Position numbers and translations under genes: made by a program
Origin: Symbiodolus clandestinus
Lineage (GTDB): Bacteria > Pseudomonadota > Gammaproteobacteria > Enterobacterales > G038960095
Direction of reading: 5' to 3'
Length of the DNA stretch: 64,000 nt
NCBI GenBank assembly: GCA_038960095.1
Contig: CP152425.1
Coordinates: 310,001-374,000, forward strand
Notes under the pieces: generated by a model
The model's input: the letters and a program-made list of their open reading frames with translations, nothing else
What the model was told of the DNA's origin: nothing
Database searches by the model: none
Part shown: positions 41,218-50,509 of the stretch, in pieces
Layout: the number at the start of each line of letters is the position of its first letter
Position numbering within the stretch: the first letter of the stretch is position 1

Positions 41218-42494
41218 AATGCTGGCAATGGGCAGGGATTGCTGGTGGGCTATTAGGGAGCCTGATCGCCTACCCAATGCCTTCAGAAATCGCTTTGCCT
41301 ATTAGTGTGACGCTACAGCAGGTTCCAATCACTTTAGCGCTACAAACCTTAGCTGACTATCAGCAACTGAACTTGGTTGTTAGTGCTCCTCTTTCAGGAA
41401 CCGTTAGCTTAAGACTACAAAATGTTCCTTGGCAGCAAGCTCTGGAAGGCATTATGCAAGCCCATGGATTACAATATTCCCTGAGTAATAATCTGCTCAT
41501 AATTACCCAAAAAGCTTCTACGACTGCCGAAGCCAGTGCAAGTTCATCGCCAGTGGAGCGGCAGGCTGAATTAACAACCGCTTACATTAAGGTTCGCCAT
41601 GCCAAAGCGGTTGATTTAGCAGCCTTGCTGAAAAATTCTGGCCCCAACAGGTTATTGTCACCACAAGGGGGGGTTTATGTCGATCAACGCACTAATCAGT
41701 TATTGGTACGAGATACACTCGATCAGATCGCAGTGATTAAGCAGCTGATTAGCAGGTTTGATCAAGCAGCTGCACAAGTGCAAATTGAAGCACGGATTGT
41801 GACCATGAGCCAGGATGATCTCAACAAATTAGGGGTACAATGGCGGTTAATCAATCCAACAGTGGCTAATGCCGCCCCTCACCTAGCCATGCAACTGCCG
41901 ACTGCTGAAGCGACTACGCAGGCAACCCTGCAGGTAGCGACACTAAACGGTCGCCTACTGGATCTGGAGCTATCTGCGCTGGCGCAAGAGAATAAAGTGG
42001 AGATTATTGCCACGCCTAAGCTATTTACCCTAGATCGACAATTGGCAAGTATCAAACAGGGGTTAGAGATCCCTTACGCAGTGGCCAAAGCCAAGGGAGC
42101 CACCGCTATTGAATTTCGAGAAGCCGTATTAGGTTTAGAGGCAACCCCTACCATTATCGATCAGCATAACATTATCCTTAAACTTAATATTCGACAAAAT
42201 ACGCCTGGAAAAAGTGTCAAGGTTGCTCAAGGAGAGGCTATTGCCATCGATAAACAGGAGATCCGCACCCAAGTTCGGTTAGCTGATGGAGAAACAGTCG
42301 TATTGGGCGGCATTTTCCAGCGGTTTAATCAGGTTACCCGCGAACGAGTTCCTCTATTAGGAGAAATTCCACTATTAGGCTGGCTATTTCAACGACGAAC
42401 TCAACAGACGACTAAGCGAGAATTGGTGATTTTTGTTACACCTCGGCTACTGCCTCACCAATCAACTGTAACATCTCTAAGTCTGAGTTCTTAA
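41214..42494 (+). CDS. hofQ: Secretin HofQ
   Basis: A 426-residue outer-membrane secretin (412 in E. coli). A signal peptide is followed by an STN-type domain (ITLALQTLADYQQLNLVVSA), one N-domain (YIKVRHAKAVDLAALLKNSG) and the secretin core (VEIIATPKLFTLD, GETVVLGGIFQRF, VPLLGEIPLLGWLFQRR). It differs from the pilN secretin at the left edge of the window, so the cell encodes two separate secretin systems here. The gene looks complete. Confidence 0.9.
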   Translation: MKCWQWAGIAGGLLGSLIAYPMPSEIALPISVTLQQVPITLALQTLADYQQLNLVVSAPLSGTVSLRLQNVPWQQALEGIMQAHGLQYSLSNNLLIITQKASTTAEASASSSPVERQAELTTAYIKVRHAKAVDLAALLKNSGPNRLLSPQGGVYVDQRTNQLLVRDTLDQIAVIKQLISRFDQAAAQVQIEARIVTMSQDDLNKLGVQWRLINPTVANAAPHLAMQLPTAEATTQATLQVATLNGRLLDLELSALAQENKVEIIATPKLFTLDRQLASIKQGLEIPYAVAKAKGATAIEFREAVLGLEATPTIIDQHNIILKLNIRQNTPGKSVKVAQGEAIAIDKQEIRTQVRLADGETVVLGGIFQRFNQVTRERVPLLGEIPLLGWLFQRRTQQTTKRELVIFVTPRLLPHQSTVTSLSLSS

Positions 42495-42793
42495 TATTAT
42501 AGTGTATTAGGTTGCCAAAGCGCGAGGACTCTTAGATAATTTTAGGGTGTCACCGTAAAGTTCTGCACAGCAAATGGGAAAGATACGGCAAACACTGTGG
42601 CATACCGAGCCATTCAATCAAAGCGGTTAGATCGATCAAAGCTGATCAAACAGTCTTTGGTTTATCTGCTGTTAGCTCCTGTTGTTTGGAGAGAGACAAA
42701 CATCGCCATTTTCAGGGGGAGATAATCCATTACGCTCGTTGAACACATCATCATTATTGATGATACATTATCGGGGCAATAGAAAAGCATAAT

Positions 42794-43309
42794 ATGGCAG
42801 AAAAACGCAATATCTTTTTAATCGGGCCCATGGGGGCTGGTAAAAGTACAATTGGTAGGCAGTTAGCGCTACAACTCAACATGACCTTCTACGATACCGA
42901 TCATGAGATAGAGTTGAGCACAGGGGCTGATATCAGTTGGGTTTTTGATATCGAAGGGGAAGAGGGGTTTCGCCAACGTGAAGAGAAAATTATTAATCTG
43001 TTAACAGAAAAACAAGGTATCGTCTTAGCAACTGGCGGGGGAGCTGCAATTTCACGTGAAACCCGCAATCGATTATCAGCACGTGGAGCAGTCGTTTATT
43101 TAGCGACGACGATTGACAAGCAATTGTCTCGTACTCAGCGAGATAAAAAGCGTCCTTTGCTCCGGGGCTGTGTATCTCGCAGTTCGCTAGAAAACTTAGC
43201 GAAAGAACGCAACCCCCTTTATGAGGAGATTGCTGATTTTACCGTTCAAACTGATCAACAGAGTGCAAAGGTCGTGGCCAATCAGATCATCGACTTATTA
43301 AAACTGTAA
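42794..43309 (+). CDS. aroK: Shikimate kinase I
   Basis: A 171-residue kinase of the shikimate pathway (173 in E. coli AroK). The P-loop is [16 protein letters not shown], followed by the substrate-binding DTDHEIE, the [10 protein letters not shown] motif and the lid RDKKRPLL. It lies in the hofQ-aroK-aroB-dam order of enterobacteria. About 300 bases without a gene separate it from hofQ. Confidence 0.97.
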   Translation: MAEKRNIFLIGPMGAGKSTIGRQLALQLNMTFYDTDHEIELSTGADISWVFDIEGEEGFRQREEKIINLLTEKQGIVLATGGGAAISRETRNRLSARGAVVYLATTIDKQLSRTQRDKKRPLLRGCVSRSSLENLAKERNPLYEEIADFTVQTDQQSAKVVANQIIDLLKL

Positions 43310-43328
43310 TTGGTTGCCCGTTACCCGT

Positions 43329-44414
43329 ATGCAGCAACTTAAGGTGATCGTCAATAATCATCGTTATACCATTACCATCGCCGCTGGGGTATTAACAAAA
43401 TTATTACCGTTAACCCCACTAAAGCGTCACCAAAACTGTTTGATTGTCACCGATCAAACAGTGGCGCCTTTTTACTTAAGTACTGTCTATCAAGAACTTG
43501 ATAACGCAGGTATTGTTGTTGACTCGGTCATTTTACCAGCCGGGGAATCTCATAAAGTCTGGTCCTCGGTGGAAAAGATTGTCGACAAACTATTAACCTT
43601 ACGCGCTGGTCGAGATGTTACCTTGTTGGCCCTAGGGGGCGGTGTTATCGGTGATCTCACCGGTTTCGCGGCTGCCTGTTATCAACGTGGGGTACGCTAC
43701 CTACTGCTGCCCACGACACTACTGGCACAAGTCGATGCTGCCATCGGTGGAAAAACGGCGATCAACCATCCGCAGGCTAAAAACCTGATTGGTGCTTTTC
43801 ATCATCCTGTCGCCGTAGTGATTGACATTAATACCTTGAAAACCTTGGCCAAGCGCCACTTTGTTTCAGGACTGGCTGAGGTGATAAAATATGGCATGGT
43901 ACTTGATGCGCAACTGTTTAGTTGGCTCGAAACCCATATTGAAGCCTTAATCCAGCGTTCCCCAAGGCATTTAATTGAAGTGATTAGCCGTTGCTGCGCC
44001 TTAAAAATACAATTAATTGCTCGCGATGAGCGGGACCAAGGTGACCGCCGGTTACTGAATTTCGGGCATACGATAGCCCATGCCATTGAAGCACACACCC
44101 AGTACTGCACTTGGCTACATGGGGAAGCAGTGGCCATGGGCATGTTACTAGAGAGCCGTATTGCAGAAAAACTTGGATTACTGCAGTCATCACAGTTCAG
44201 ACGGTTACAGCACTTAATGCAACGTGCTCAATTACCAGCTGTAGCGCCACCTGGTTTGCAAAATTCGGATTACCACCATCACTTACAATGGGATAAAAAG
44301 GTGATCGCTGGACGGTTACCTTGGATACTTCCTACTGGAATTGGTGAAGCAACCATATTGGAAGCCTTGGATAATAACCTATTAGACAGTGTGCTAACAG
44401 CAAGTCGGGCTTGA
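43329..44414 (+). CDS. aroB: 3-dehydroquinate synthase
   Basis: A 361-residue NAD-dependent enzyme of the shikimate pathway (362 in E. coli). Key segments: LLALGGGVIGDLTGFAAAC for NAD binding, LLPTTLLAQVDAAIGGKTA, and metal ligands in LAEVIKYG, NFGHTIAHAIE and LHGEAVAMG. I take the ATG at 43329; a TTG at 43314 in frame would add five residues. Directly after aroK and before dam; damX is missing from between. Confidence 0.95.
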   Translation: MQQLKVIVNNHRYTITIAAGVLTKLLPLTPLKRHQNCLIVTDQTVAPFYLSTVYQELDNAGIVVDSVILPAGESHKVWSSVEKIVDKLLTLRAGRDVTLLALGGGVIGDLTGFAAACYQRGVRYLLLPTTLLAQVDAAIGGKTAINHPQAKNLIGAFHHPVAVVIDINTLKTLAKRHFVSGLAEVIKYGMVLDAQLFSWLETHIEALIQRSPRHLIEVISRCCALKIQLIARDERDQGDRRLLNFGHTIAHAIEAHTQYCTWLHGEAVAMGMLLESRIAEKLGLLQSSQFRRLQHLMQRAQLPAVAPPGLQNSDYHHHLQWDKKVIAGRLPWILPTGIGEATILEALDNNLLDSVLTASRA

Positions 44415-44424
44415 GCATTTTTTC

Positions 44425-45240
44425 ATGAAAAAACAGCGAGCCTTTTTAAAATGGGCTGGAGGGAAATATCGACTCCTAGATGAGATCCTGCGTCAGCTGC
44501 CATCAGGCCAGCAATTAATTGAGCCTTTTGTAGGCGCTGGAACCATATTTTTAAATACCGATTATCCAGAGTATTGGCTGTCCGATATCAACCCCGATTT
44601 AATTAATCTCTATAATCTTTTAAAACAGCAGCCACGACAGTTTGTTAAGGATGCTAGCCAATGGTTTCAAAGAGAATATAATACTCCAGCGGCTTACTAT
44701 CACCTGCGCGACATTTTTAATGGTAGCCAAGATCCCTATCAACGCTCCCTGCTCTTTTTATATTTCAACCGTCATGGATATAATGGGCTATGTCGCTATA
44801 ACACACAGGGTGGTTTCAACGTGCCTTTTGGTGCTTATCAGAAGCCCTACTTCCCTGAGGAGGAGTTGTACTGTTTTGCGGAAAAAGCCCAACGAGCAAC
44901 CTTTGTTTGTGAACCTTACCATCAATCACTGCCTCGTGCTTCAAAACAAGCGATCGTCTACTGTGATCCTCCTTATGAGCCATTATCAGCTACCGCTCAC
45001 TTTACGTCCTATCACCGACGAGGTTTTACCTTGACTGATCAGCAAGAGTTAGCGAATTTAGCTCACCATACGATGTTAACCACCGGTGCGACCGTGATTA
45101 TTTCTAATCATGACACCTTACAAACCCGCCAATGGTACCGGAAAGCCCAATTAACCTCTATCCAAGTACGCCGTTTGATTAGCCGGAATGGGCAGGGAAG
45201 AATATTGGTTCCGGAACTGCTAGCCCGCTATCAAGCCTAG
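44425..45240 (+). CDS. dam: DNA adenine methyltransferase Dam
   Basis: A 271-residue GATC-specific methyltransferase (278 in E. coli). The SAM site is FLKWAGGKYRLLDEI and the catalytic motif is VYCDPPYEPL. The segment LFLYFNRHGYNGLCRYN is also conserved. Works with MutL (15.0 kb) in methyl-directed mismatch repair. Starts 10 bases after aroB. In E. coli damX lies between the two; it has been lost here. Confidence 0.96.
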   Translation: MKKQRAFLKWAGGKYRLLDEILRQLPSGQQLIEPFVGAGTIFLNTDYPEYWLSDINPDLINLYNLLKQQPRQFVKDASQWFQREYNTPAAYYHLRDIFNGSQDPYQRSLLFLYFNRHGYNGLCRYNTQGGFNVPFGAYQKPYFPEEELYCFAEKAQRATFVCEPYHQSLPRASKQAIVYCDPPYEPLSATAHFTSYHRRGFTLTDQQELANLAHHTMLTTGATVIISNHDTLQTRQWYRKAQLTSIQVRRLISRNGQGRILVPELLARYQA

Positions 45241-45320
45241 TCTCCCTTGAGGGAACCCTTCTCCAAAGATCATTGGCTTGTTCAACAGGTTGAGATGCTA
45301 CCGAACTCACCCTCTAATCA

Positions 45321-45971
45321 TTAGCTTCTAATATAATTCCAGCCAAAATATCCAACTTCCTGCCAGTACTTCGCTGATAGAGATTCTTTCCTGGTTTTAA
45401 TATAATTAGGTGGAGGGCAGACAATGTTCCTCATCCAATACCCCATGTGCCATTTTCTATATTCATCAAATAGCCTGTTACTATCATCCGGCAGCAGATC
45501 AGGTAAAGAATAGTAAATAAATTCACCGATAGAATACTCAATCCAACCTTCAACATTCCGACAATTCGCATCTGATTGAAATGGTGTTGAATGCAGAGGA
45601 CTTTTTGCATTATTAACAAATTCATGCATATCTACCATAGACCAAGCACAAAATTCCAACTCAGATTTAGTATAATAGATATCTGTTACAGCATCGATAA
45701 TTTTCGATGATATAGAAATTTTGTATTCAGGAAAATTATTTTCGGTATTTTCTATTGCTAATAAAAGATATTGTGCAACCAGTGCAGGTAAATTATGCAA
45801 TACTAAAGCAGGATGTTCTCCTGAACCACCTCCTAAAATCAGATTTTCTGGTGTGGCCGAAAAGTCATATTGACCCCATCCATCCCCAATAATTTTTTCC
45901 AATGGATGATAAATGGGTAAACCATTAAAATAGCCAAGAAGCTCATGCTTAAAACAGTCAATGTAACTCAT
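45321..45971 (-). CDS. Orphan immunity-like protein, 216 residues
   Basis: Family not firmly recognised. It starts MSYIDCFKHELLGYFNGLPI and continues with YHPLEKIIGDGWGQYDFSAT and LILGGGSGEHPALVLHNLPA. It has many aromatic and acidic residues, no signal peptide and no membrane segment, and is clearly more A/T-rich than dam and rpe around it. Such proteins are often immunity partners of Rhs, CDI or T6SS toxins (inference). No toxin gene is adjacent, so if this is right it is an orphan. It lies antiparallel to dam and rpe and next to an IS remnant. Confidence 0.55.
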   Translation of the reverse strand: MSYIDCFKHELLGYFNGLPIYHPLEKIIGDGWGQYDFSATPENLILGGGSGEHPALVLHNLPALVAQYLLLAIENTENNFPEYKISISSKIIDAVTDIYYTKSELEFCAWSMVDMHEFVNNAKSPLHSTPFQSDANCRNVEGWIEYSIGEFIYYSLPDLLPDDSNRLFDEYRKWHMGYWMRNIVCPPPNYIKTRKESLSAKYWQEVGYFGWNYIRS

Positions 45972-45993
45972 TTTTAATGTTCCTATATTAATT

Positions 45994-46164
45994 TAGGGCC
46001 TGTTGAGGATTCACATGGGTAGCCATAGATAACTACAAGCCATGGCTAACATACTTTGATAATTGCGCTTCAATTTATCATACCAAGTGGCAATGGCCCT
46101 AAAATGCTTTAATCTAGGAAAGGCATTTTCTACCAAGTGCCGTAGTTTATAGAGACAGGCCCTA
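45994..46164 (-). mobile_element. MITE-like remnant of an IS5-group element
   Basis: A 171-bp element bounded by perfect 10-bp inverted repeats TAGGGCCTGT (45994-46003) and ACAGGCCCTA (46155-46164). On the - strand it still encodes the transposase C-terminus: YKLRHLVENAFPRLKHF, then RAIATWYDKLKRNYQSMLAM, ending SYLWLPM. This matches the end of IS5/IS1031-type DDE transposases. Nearly all of the transposase gene has been deleted, yet both ends remain. Confidence 0.75.
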
Positions 46165-46438
46165 GTTTACACGGCCTGTTCACGCTTTGGATCATTAGAG
46201 TTCTCTCGATATGCTGTTGAAAAGACTTTGCTATGCAGCGCATTAATCTGGTAACGTTAGTTTTCAGTGAACTGTTGGCAGTATTTTGGGGCTCTCCCCT
46301 TGGCGATTAGAGCTTTGGAGTGTGACGATGGTTGTCTTTCTTTTCAAAGTTTAGAATGGTGCCATTTTTGCGTTGATCCAGCGTTTGATGAAACCGCTGA
46401 TGCCGTCTAATTAGACATTGACTGTCACAGGATTGTAT
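46165..46438. other. Gap before rpe
   Basis: No recognisable gene. This is where the dam-rpe junction lies in enterobacteria, so the sequence may be damaged spacer. A GGA at about 46431-46433 may serve as the rpe ribosome binding site. Confidence 0.4.
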
Positions 46439-47113
46439 ATGAAAAAACATTGGATAGCCGCTTCAATTTTGTCAGCCGATTTTGCGTGTCTCGGTGAAGA
46501 GGCGGTCGCTGCTCTGGGAGCCGGCGCCGATAATATCCATTTTGATGTTATGGACCACCATTATGTCCCCAACCTAACCGTCGGGGCGATGGGTTGCCAA
46601 GCACTGCGCCATTATGGGATAACAGCACCCATCGATGTTCATTTAATGGTTAAGCCGGTGGACCCGCTGATTAGTGCTTTTGCCCAAGCAGGTGCTTCCC
46701 AGATTTCCTTTCATCCAGAAGCGTCAGAGCATATTGATCGAACGCTCCAATTAATACGGGATCACGGTTGCCAAGCTGGCCTGGCTTTCAACCCGGCAAC
46801 GCCCCTAAATTATCTGGACTATCTGCTGGAACGACTAGATTTTATCCTCATCATGGCCGTCAACCCTGGCTTTGGCGGCCAGAAATTTATCCCCAGGGTT
46901 TTACAAAAAATAGCGCAAGCACGGCACTATCTGGATCAACAGGGATCTTCGATTCCCATCAGTGTTGATGGAGGAGTCACCGCTGATAATATCGCTGCGA
47001 TTGCGGCAGCGGGTTGTCAGGGGTTTATTGCCGGTTCAGCCATCTTTAATCAACCCGATTATCGAACAGCGATTTCCCAACTGCGTACCCAATTGCCCTT
47101 AGTCACGGTATAG
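46439..47113 (+). CDS. rpe: Ribulose-phosphate 3-epimerase
   Basis: A 224-residue TIM-barrel enzyme of the pentose phosphate pathway (225 in E. coli). Landmarks: [32 protein letters not shown] with metal ligands, [22 protein letters not shown] and SVDGGV. I use the ATG at 46439, which gives the family N-terminus; an ATG at 46418 adds seven residues. In E. coli gph lies between rpe and trpS, but it is absent here. Confidence 0.96.
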   Translation: MKKHWIAASILSADFACLGEEAVAALGAGADNIHFDVMDHHYVPNLTVGAMGCQALRHYGITAPIDVHLMVKPVDPLISAFAQAGASQISFHPEASEHIDRTLQLIRDHGCQAGLAFNPATPLNYLDYLLERLDFILIMAVNPGFGGQKFIPRVLQKIAQARHYLDQQGSSIPISVDGGVTADNIAAIAAAGCQGFIAGSAIFNQPDYRTAISQLRTQLPLVTV

Positions 47114-47143
47114 TATAAAACGTTAACCCTAGGAACTATCAAG

Positions 47144-48148
47144 ATGCCTCCACCAATCATTTTTAGTGGTATTCAACCATCAGGCACCTTAACGTTGGGA
47201 AACTATGTAGGGGCACTACGTCGTTGGGTAACTTTACAAACAGAAAACGACTGTCTTTTTTGTATTGTTGATTTACATGCCTTGACGGTGCGCCAAGATC
47301 CTATTCAGTTACGGAAAAGTATTTTAGATACGTTAGCGCTCTATCTGGCTTGTGGCATTGATCCTCAGCAATGTACCCTATTTTTACAATCCCAAGTACC
47401 TGCCCACAGCCAGCTCTCCTGGTTACTCAATTGCCAAGCCTATTGCGGTGAATTGCGAAGGATGACGCAGTTTAAAGATAAGTCACAACTTTATGCTGAA
47501 AATATTAATGCAGGTTTGTTTACCTACCCAGTCTTAATGGCTGCCGATATTCTACTTTATCAAGCACAATACATCCCGGTAGGCGATGATCAGAAGCAGC
47601 ACTTAGAGTTTGCCAGAAACTTAGCACAGCGGTTTAACGTCCGGTGTGGAGAGATTTTTCAGATCCCAGAGCCAATGATCCCTGAAGTGGGAGCACGGCT
47701 CATGGCGTTATTGGAGCCTGATAAGAAAATGTCAAAATCAGACAGTAATCCTAATAACGTCGTTGGGTTATTGGATGATCCGAATCAAGTTGCGCAAAAA
47801 ATCAGACGGGCGGTTACCGACTCCGATAATCCGCCACGGATCGACTATGACACCATTAATAAGCCAGGTGTTTCCAACCTGTTGGCGATACTTTCAGCGC
47901 TTACACAGAAAAGCTTATCAGAATTAGCAGCCGATTTTTACGGAAAGGGCTACGGGCATCTTAAGCAAGCGGTAGCGCAAGCCGTTACTCAACAGCTGAT
48001 TGAGATACAGCAAAAGTATAGTGACTGGCGTCAAGATGAACTGCGATTGTTAACGATCCTTCAGGAGGGTGCGGCCAAGGCCTCAAAGAGAGCTCAGTTA
48101 ACCCTTACCCAAGTCCACCAAGCACTTGGGTTATTAGCCGCTACTTAA
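47144..48148 (+). CDS. trpS: Tryptophanyl-tRNA synthetase
   Basis: A 334-residue class I synthetase, the same length as in E. coli. The HIGH-like motif is [18 protein letters not shown] and the KMSKS loop is [32 protein letters not shown] is also conserved. Starts 30 bases after rpe and is probably in the same transcript. Confidence 0.97.
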   Translation: MPPPIIFSGIQPSGTLTLGNYVGALRRWVTLQTENDCLFCIVDLHALTVRQDPIQLRKSILDTLALYLACGIDPQQCTLFLQSQVPAHSQLSWLLNCQAYCGELRRMTQFKDKSQLYAENINAGLFTYPVLMAADILLYQAQYIPVGDDQKQHLEFARNLAQRFNVRCGEIFQIPEPMIPEVGARLMALLEPDKKMSKSDSNPNNVVGLLDDPNQVAQKIRRAVTDSDNPPRIDYDTINKPGVSNLLAILSALTQKSLSELAADFYGKGYGHLKQAVAQAVTQQLIEIQQKYSDWRQDELRLLTILQEGAAKASKRAQLTLTQVHQALGLLAAT

Positions 48149-48362
48149 TGCAGTCCGTTTACATCTACTCAGGCTATTCAATACGACCGGCAGTGAGGTT
48201 CTCTCTGTATAAAAAACAGGCTGTGCAATAGCCAAGTTGTTGCCCCCGAGAGCGAGAATAGAGGACAACGATGGTGGTGATGGCTTGAGCACAAAGCCTG
48301 GATAGGTAGTCGACGGTTCGTTGTTGTAACCTCAGTAGCAGAAAAACAGTTTGTTAAGCCAT

Positions 48363-48391
48363 TTGATTTTTGCGAAAAATCCAGGTATCTT
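48363..48391 (+). promoter_or_regulatory. Probable promoter of the tRNA cluster
   Basis: TTGATT (48363-48368) and TATCTT (48386-48391) are separated by exactly 17 bases, about 48 bases before the first tRNA. A -35/-10 pair in this position fits the leader of a tRNA operon. Confidence 0.5.
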
Positions 48392-48402
48392 TCTCCTCCT
48401 CA

Positions 48403-48519
<117 letters not shown>

Positions 48520-48543
48520 TCATGCGGCTTAGTAGTAAATAGA

Positions 48544-48620
48544 GGTGGCTGTAGCTCAGTTGGTAGAGTCCCGGATTGTGATTCCGGTTGTCGTGGGTTC
48601 GAGCCCCATCAGCCACCCCA
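48544..48620 (+). tRNA. hisR: tRNA-His (GTG)
   Basis: 77 bases with the extra G at -1 typical of tRNA-His and an encoded CCA. Anticodon GTG lies in the loop within cggattGTGattccg. D arm gctcagttggtagagt and T arm gtgggttcgagccccat are normal. Confidence 0.97.
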
Positions 48621-48647
48621 AGTTATTGGATGCTGGCAGTTTTTAAT

Positions 48648-48733
48648 GCGAAGGTGGCGGAATTGGTAGACGCGCTAGCTTCAGGTGCTAGTGTCCATAG
48701 GATGTGAGGGTTCGAGTCCCTCTCTTCGCACCA
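48648..48733 (+). tRNA. leuT: tRNA-Leu (CAG)
   Basis: 86 bases with a long variable arm (gtgtccataggatgt), encoded CCA and anticodon CAG in gctagcttCAGgtgctag. Acceptor stem gcgaagg pairs with the 3' segment ctcttcgc with one mismatch or wobble. Confidence 0.96.
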
Positions 48734-48752
48734 TCTTTTATAGATGTCAATT

Positions 48753-48829
<77 letters not shown>

Positions 48830-49028
48830 TTCCTTATAGTAATCCTGCAAAGTTTATTCTCTCCTAAAATGCACCCAGCATTTCACTTTTATTTCAATAT
48901 TGTTACAATAAGTTAATTTTTTACTGATGGGCATTGCCAACCGTCAGCAGGTGCGTTACGGAGAGATGATATTTTGCAACGCTGTGATCAGGTCTTAAAG
49001 GGTACGCAAGAAACTTAGGAGCGAGAAG

Positions 49029-49448
49029 TCAAGAATCGGCTGCTAAACATTTAATATGACCCAATGCCCCAAAATTCAGCAACTGGCGATCCGCGGTCAC
49101 CAAAGTAGCGCCAAGGTGACGTGTCGTGGCTACGATAATTCTATCAGCAGGATCAAGGTGAAGATCACCAGGAAGGCAGGTGCTGGCGACTGCTACTTCT
49201 ATAGAGAGTGGGTGAAGGTAGATCCCAGGAAGGGCTAACGCTGCTTGTAACCACTCTCTAATGTCTCTATCAAAAACTAAGCGTTTTTTACTAACTAGCA
49301 TAGCAATCTCCCAGGAAGTGATTGCAGATACAAAAAGCGCGTCATTATTTGAAGCCTTTTGAATTATGGCTCGGGAAGTTGCCTCAAGACGCTCACTCCC
49401 TTCTAGTAACCATACCAATACATGGGTATCTAATAGTACAGCCTTCAC
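49029..49448 (-). CDS. PIN-domain toxin of a Phd/PIN pair
   Basis: A 139-residue PIN ribonuclease. The first Asp is in VLLDTHVLVWLLEG, the Glu in SAITSWEIAMLVSK, and the later Asp residues in LDPADRIIVATTRH and TLVTADRQLL, so the active site is complete. I choose the GTG at 49448, which overlaps the antitoxin stop by four bases and has GGAAG eight bases upstream; another GTG at 49463 would add five residues. A third toxin-antitoxin locus in the window, after vapBC and the decayed FitAB-like pair. Confidence 0.87.
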   Translation of the reverse strand: MKAVLLDTHVLVWLLEGSERLEATSRAIIQKASNNDALFVSAITSWEIAMLVSKKRLVFDRDIREWLQAALALPGIYLHPLSIEVAVASTCLPGDLHLDPADRIIVATTRHLGATLVTADRQLLNFGALGHIKCLAADS

Positions 49449-49678
49449 AAGCAGGCTTCCCACTCATTGCTGAGGGAAGAAACGATATCTTCTTCTCGTA
49501 GTACACTACCTGCTAAAGCACCATATAGTTCGATATGGTGGGGCATGGGGACCAGTTTAGCCACCGCTTTACCATGTTTTGTGATAATTAGGGGTTGCCG
49601 GGTATCAGCAACTTCATCCAGTAGTTTCAGGCACTTTGTTTTGAAGTCACCGGCGCCAATAGTAGTTTGTAATGACAT
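49445..49678 (-). CDS. Phd/YefM-family antitoxin
   Basis: A 77-residue antitoxin. The N-terminal DNA-binding fold shows GAGDFKTKCLKLLDEVADTR and PLIITKHGKAVAKLVPM, the classic Phd/YefM pattern. The acidic tail should bind the PIN toxin encoded next. Lies just downstream of the tRNA cluster on the other strand, a common place for mobile cargo. Confidence 0.87.
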   Translation of the reverse strand: MSLQTTIGAGDFKTKCLKLLDEVADTRQPLIITKHGKAVAKLVPMPHHIELYGALAGSVLREEDIVSSLSNEWEACL

Positions 49679-49832
49679 ATTTTAATGACCATGGTTAATA
49701 TCCATAGTCATAAGTATGACACAATTTCTACAGTAATCCAAGGCAATATGGTTTATTGACACGATTGAACCGAGATAATGGCTGCGCTCACAGGGGTTCT
49801 TTGTCTTAGTTTACCGCGGCCACTGAACCGTC

Positions 49833-50507
49833 TCAATTTATCACCTGGGCTATTGGCTGATTAGTAAATTGGATGACTAGAGAGCCCGATTCTTGGGTTA
49901 AAGTTGGAGGTGGTAATGCCTGATGTGTCCAGAAAATCGCTCTTAAATGCTGCTGCTCTTCTAGTAAGAGGATATTTTTTACAGGTCCTGCCGAAAATTT
50001 CTGAGTTTTTTCGCCGAAAACTCGCCAATGGCCAGGAATATCGATTACCCAGCGTGCTGGTGCCGTTAGGTTAAATTGCCGATATCCCTCTTCTCCTTCA
50101 CTGCTAATACCCAACCGGTAGCAACCTTGAGCAGCCGTCATGCTGTTATCCTTTTGAGACAATTTGATTACCCTTGGAGCCAGCTGCCCAAAAGCTCTCT
50201 TTCTCTCTGTTGCTGGTGGATTAGTATACCCGGTTACCATCGCTTGACGAGGAACCACTAAGTTGCCACTGGAGTACTCCTTGTCGATAGTTGGATTACC
50301 GATATTCTCTAGCTGAGTGACTGCCTCATTAGAAGATCGCTGCGCCAATAGTTGTCGAGGGAGTTGCCTTAAGCGTTGCCAGATCATAGTTCCTTGTAAC
50401 TCAGCTAAACTTCGCTGAGTTCTCTCTAGAGTGACGCCCACAACTCCGACCACTAGAACTACCCAGAGGATAAATAACAGCAGAGATAATTTTCTGGTAT
50501 AAATCAT
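49833..50507 (-). CDS. T6SS-linked membrane-anchored protein, 224 residues
   Basis: Starts three bases after tssM and is the last gene of the run. One N-terminal membrane segment (LSLLLFILWVVLVVGVVGV) is followed by a linker and a C-terminal beta-rich domain, with CYRLGISSEGEEGYRQFNLT, ARWVIDIPGHWRVFG and LVIQF. The beta pattern with an RWVIDI strand recalls AMIN-type peptidoglycan-binding domains, which would suit a protein that locates the T6SS membrane complex in the wall. That is an inference; the family was not firmly recognised. Confidence 0.6.
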   Translation of the reverse strand: MIYTRKLSLLLFILWVVLVVGVVGVTLERTQRSLAELQGTMIWQRLRQLPRQLLAQRSSNEAVTQLENIGNPTIDKEYSSGNLVVPRQAMVTGYTNPPATERKRAFGQLAPRVIKLSQKDNSMTAAQGCYRLGISSEGEEGYRQFNLTAPARWVIDIPGHWRVFGEKTQKFSAGPVKNILLLEEQQHLRAIFWTHQALPPPTLTQESGSLVIQFTNQPIAQVIN

Positions 50508-50509
50508 GC

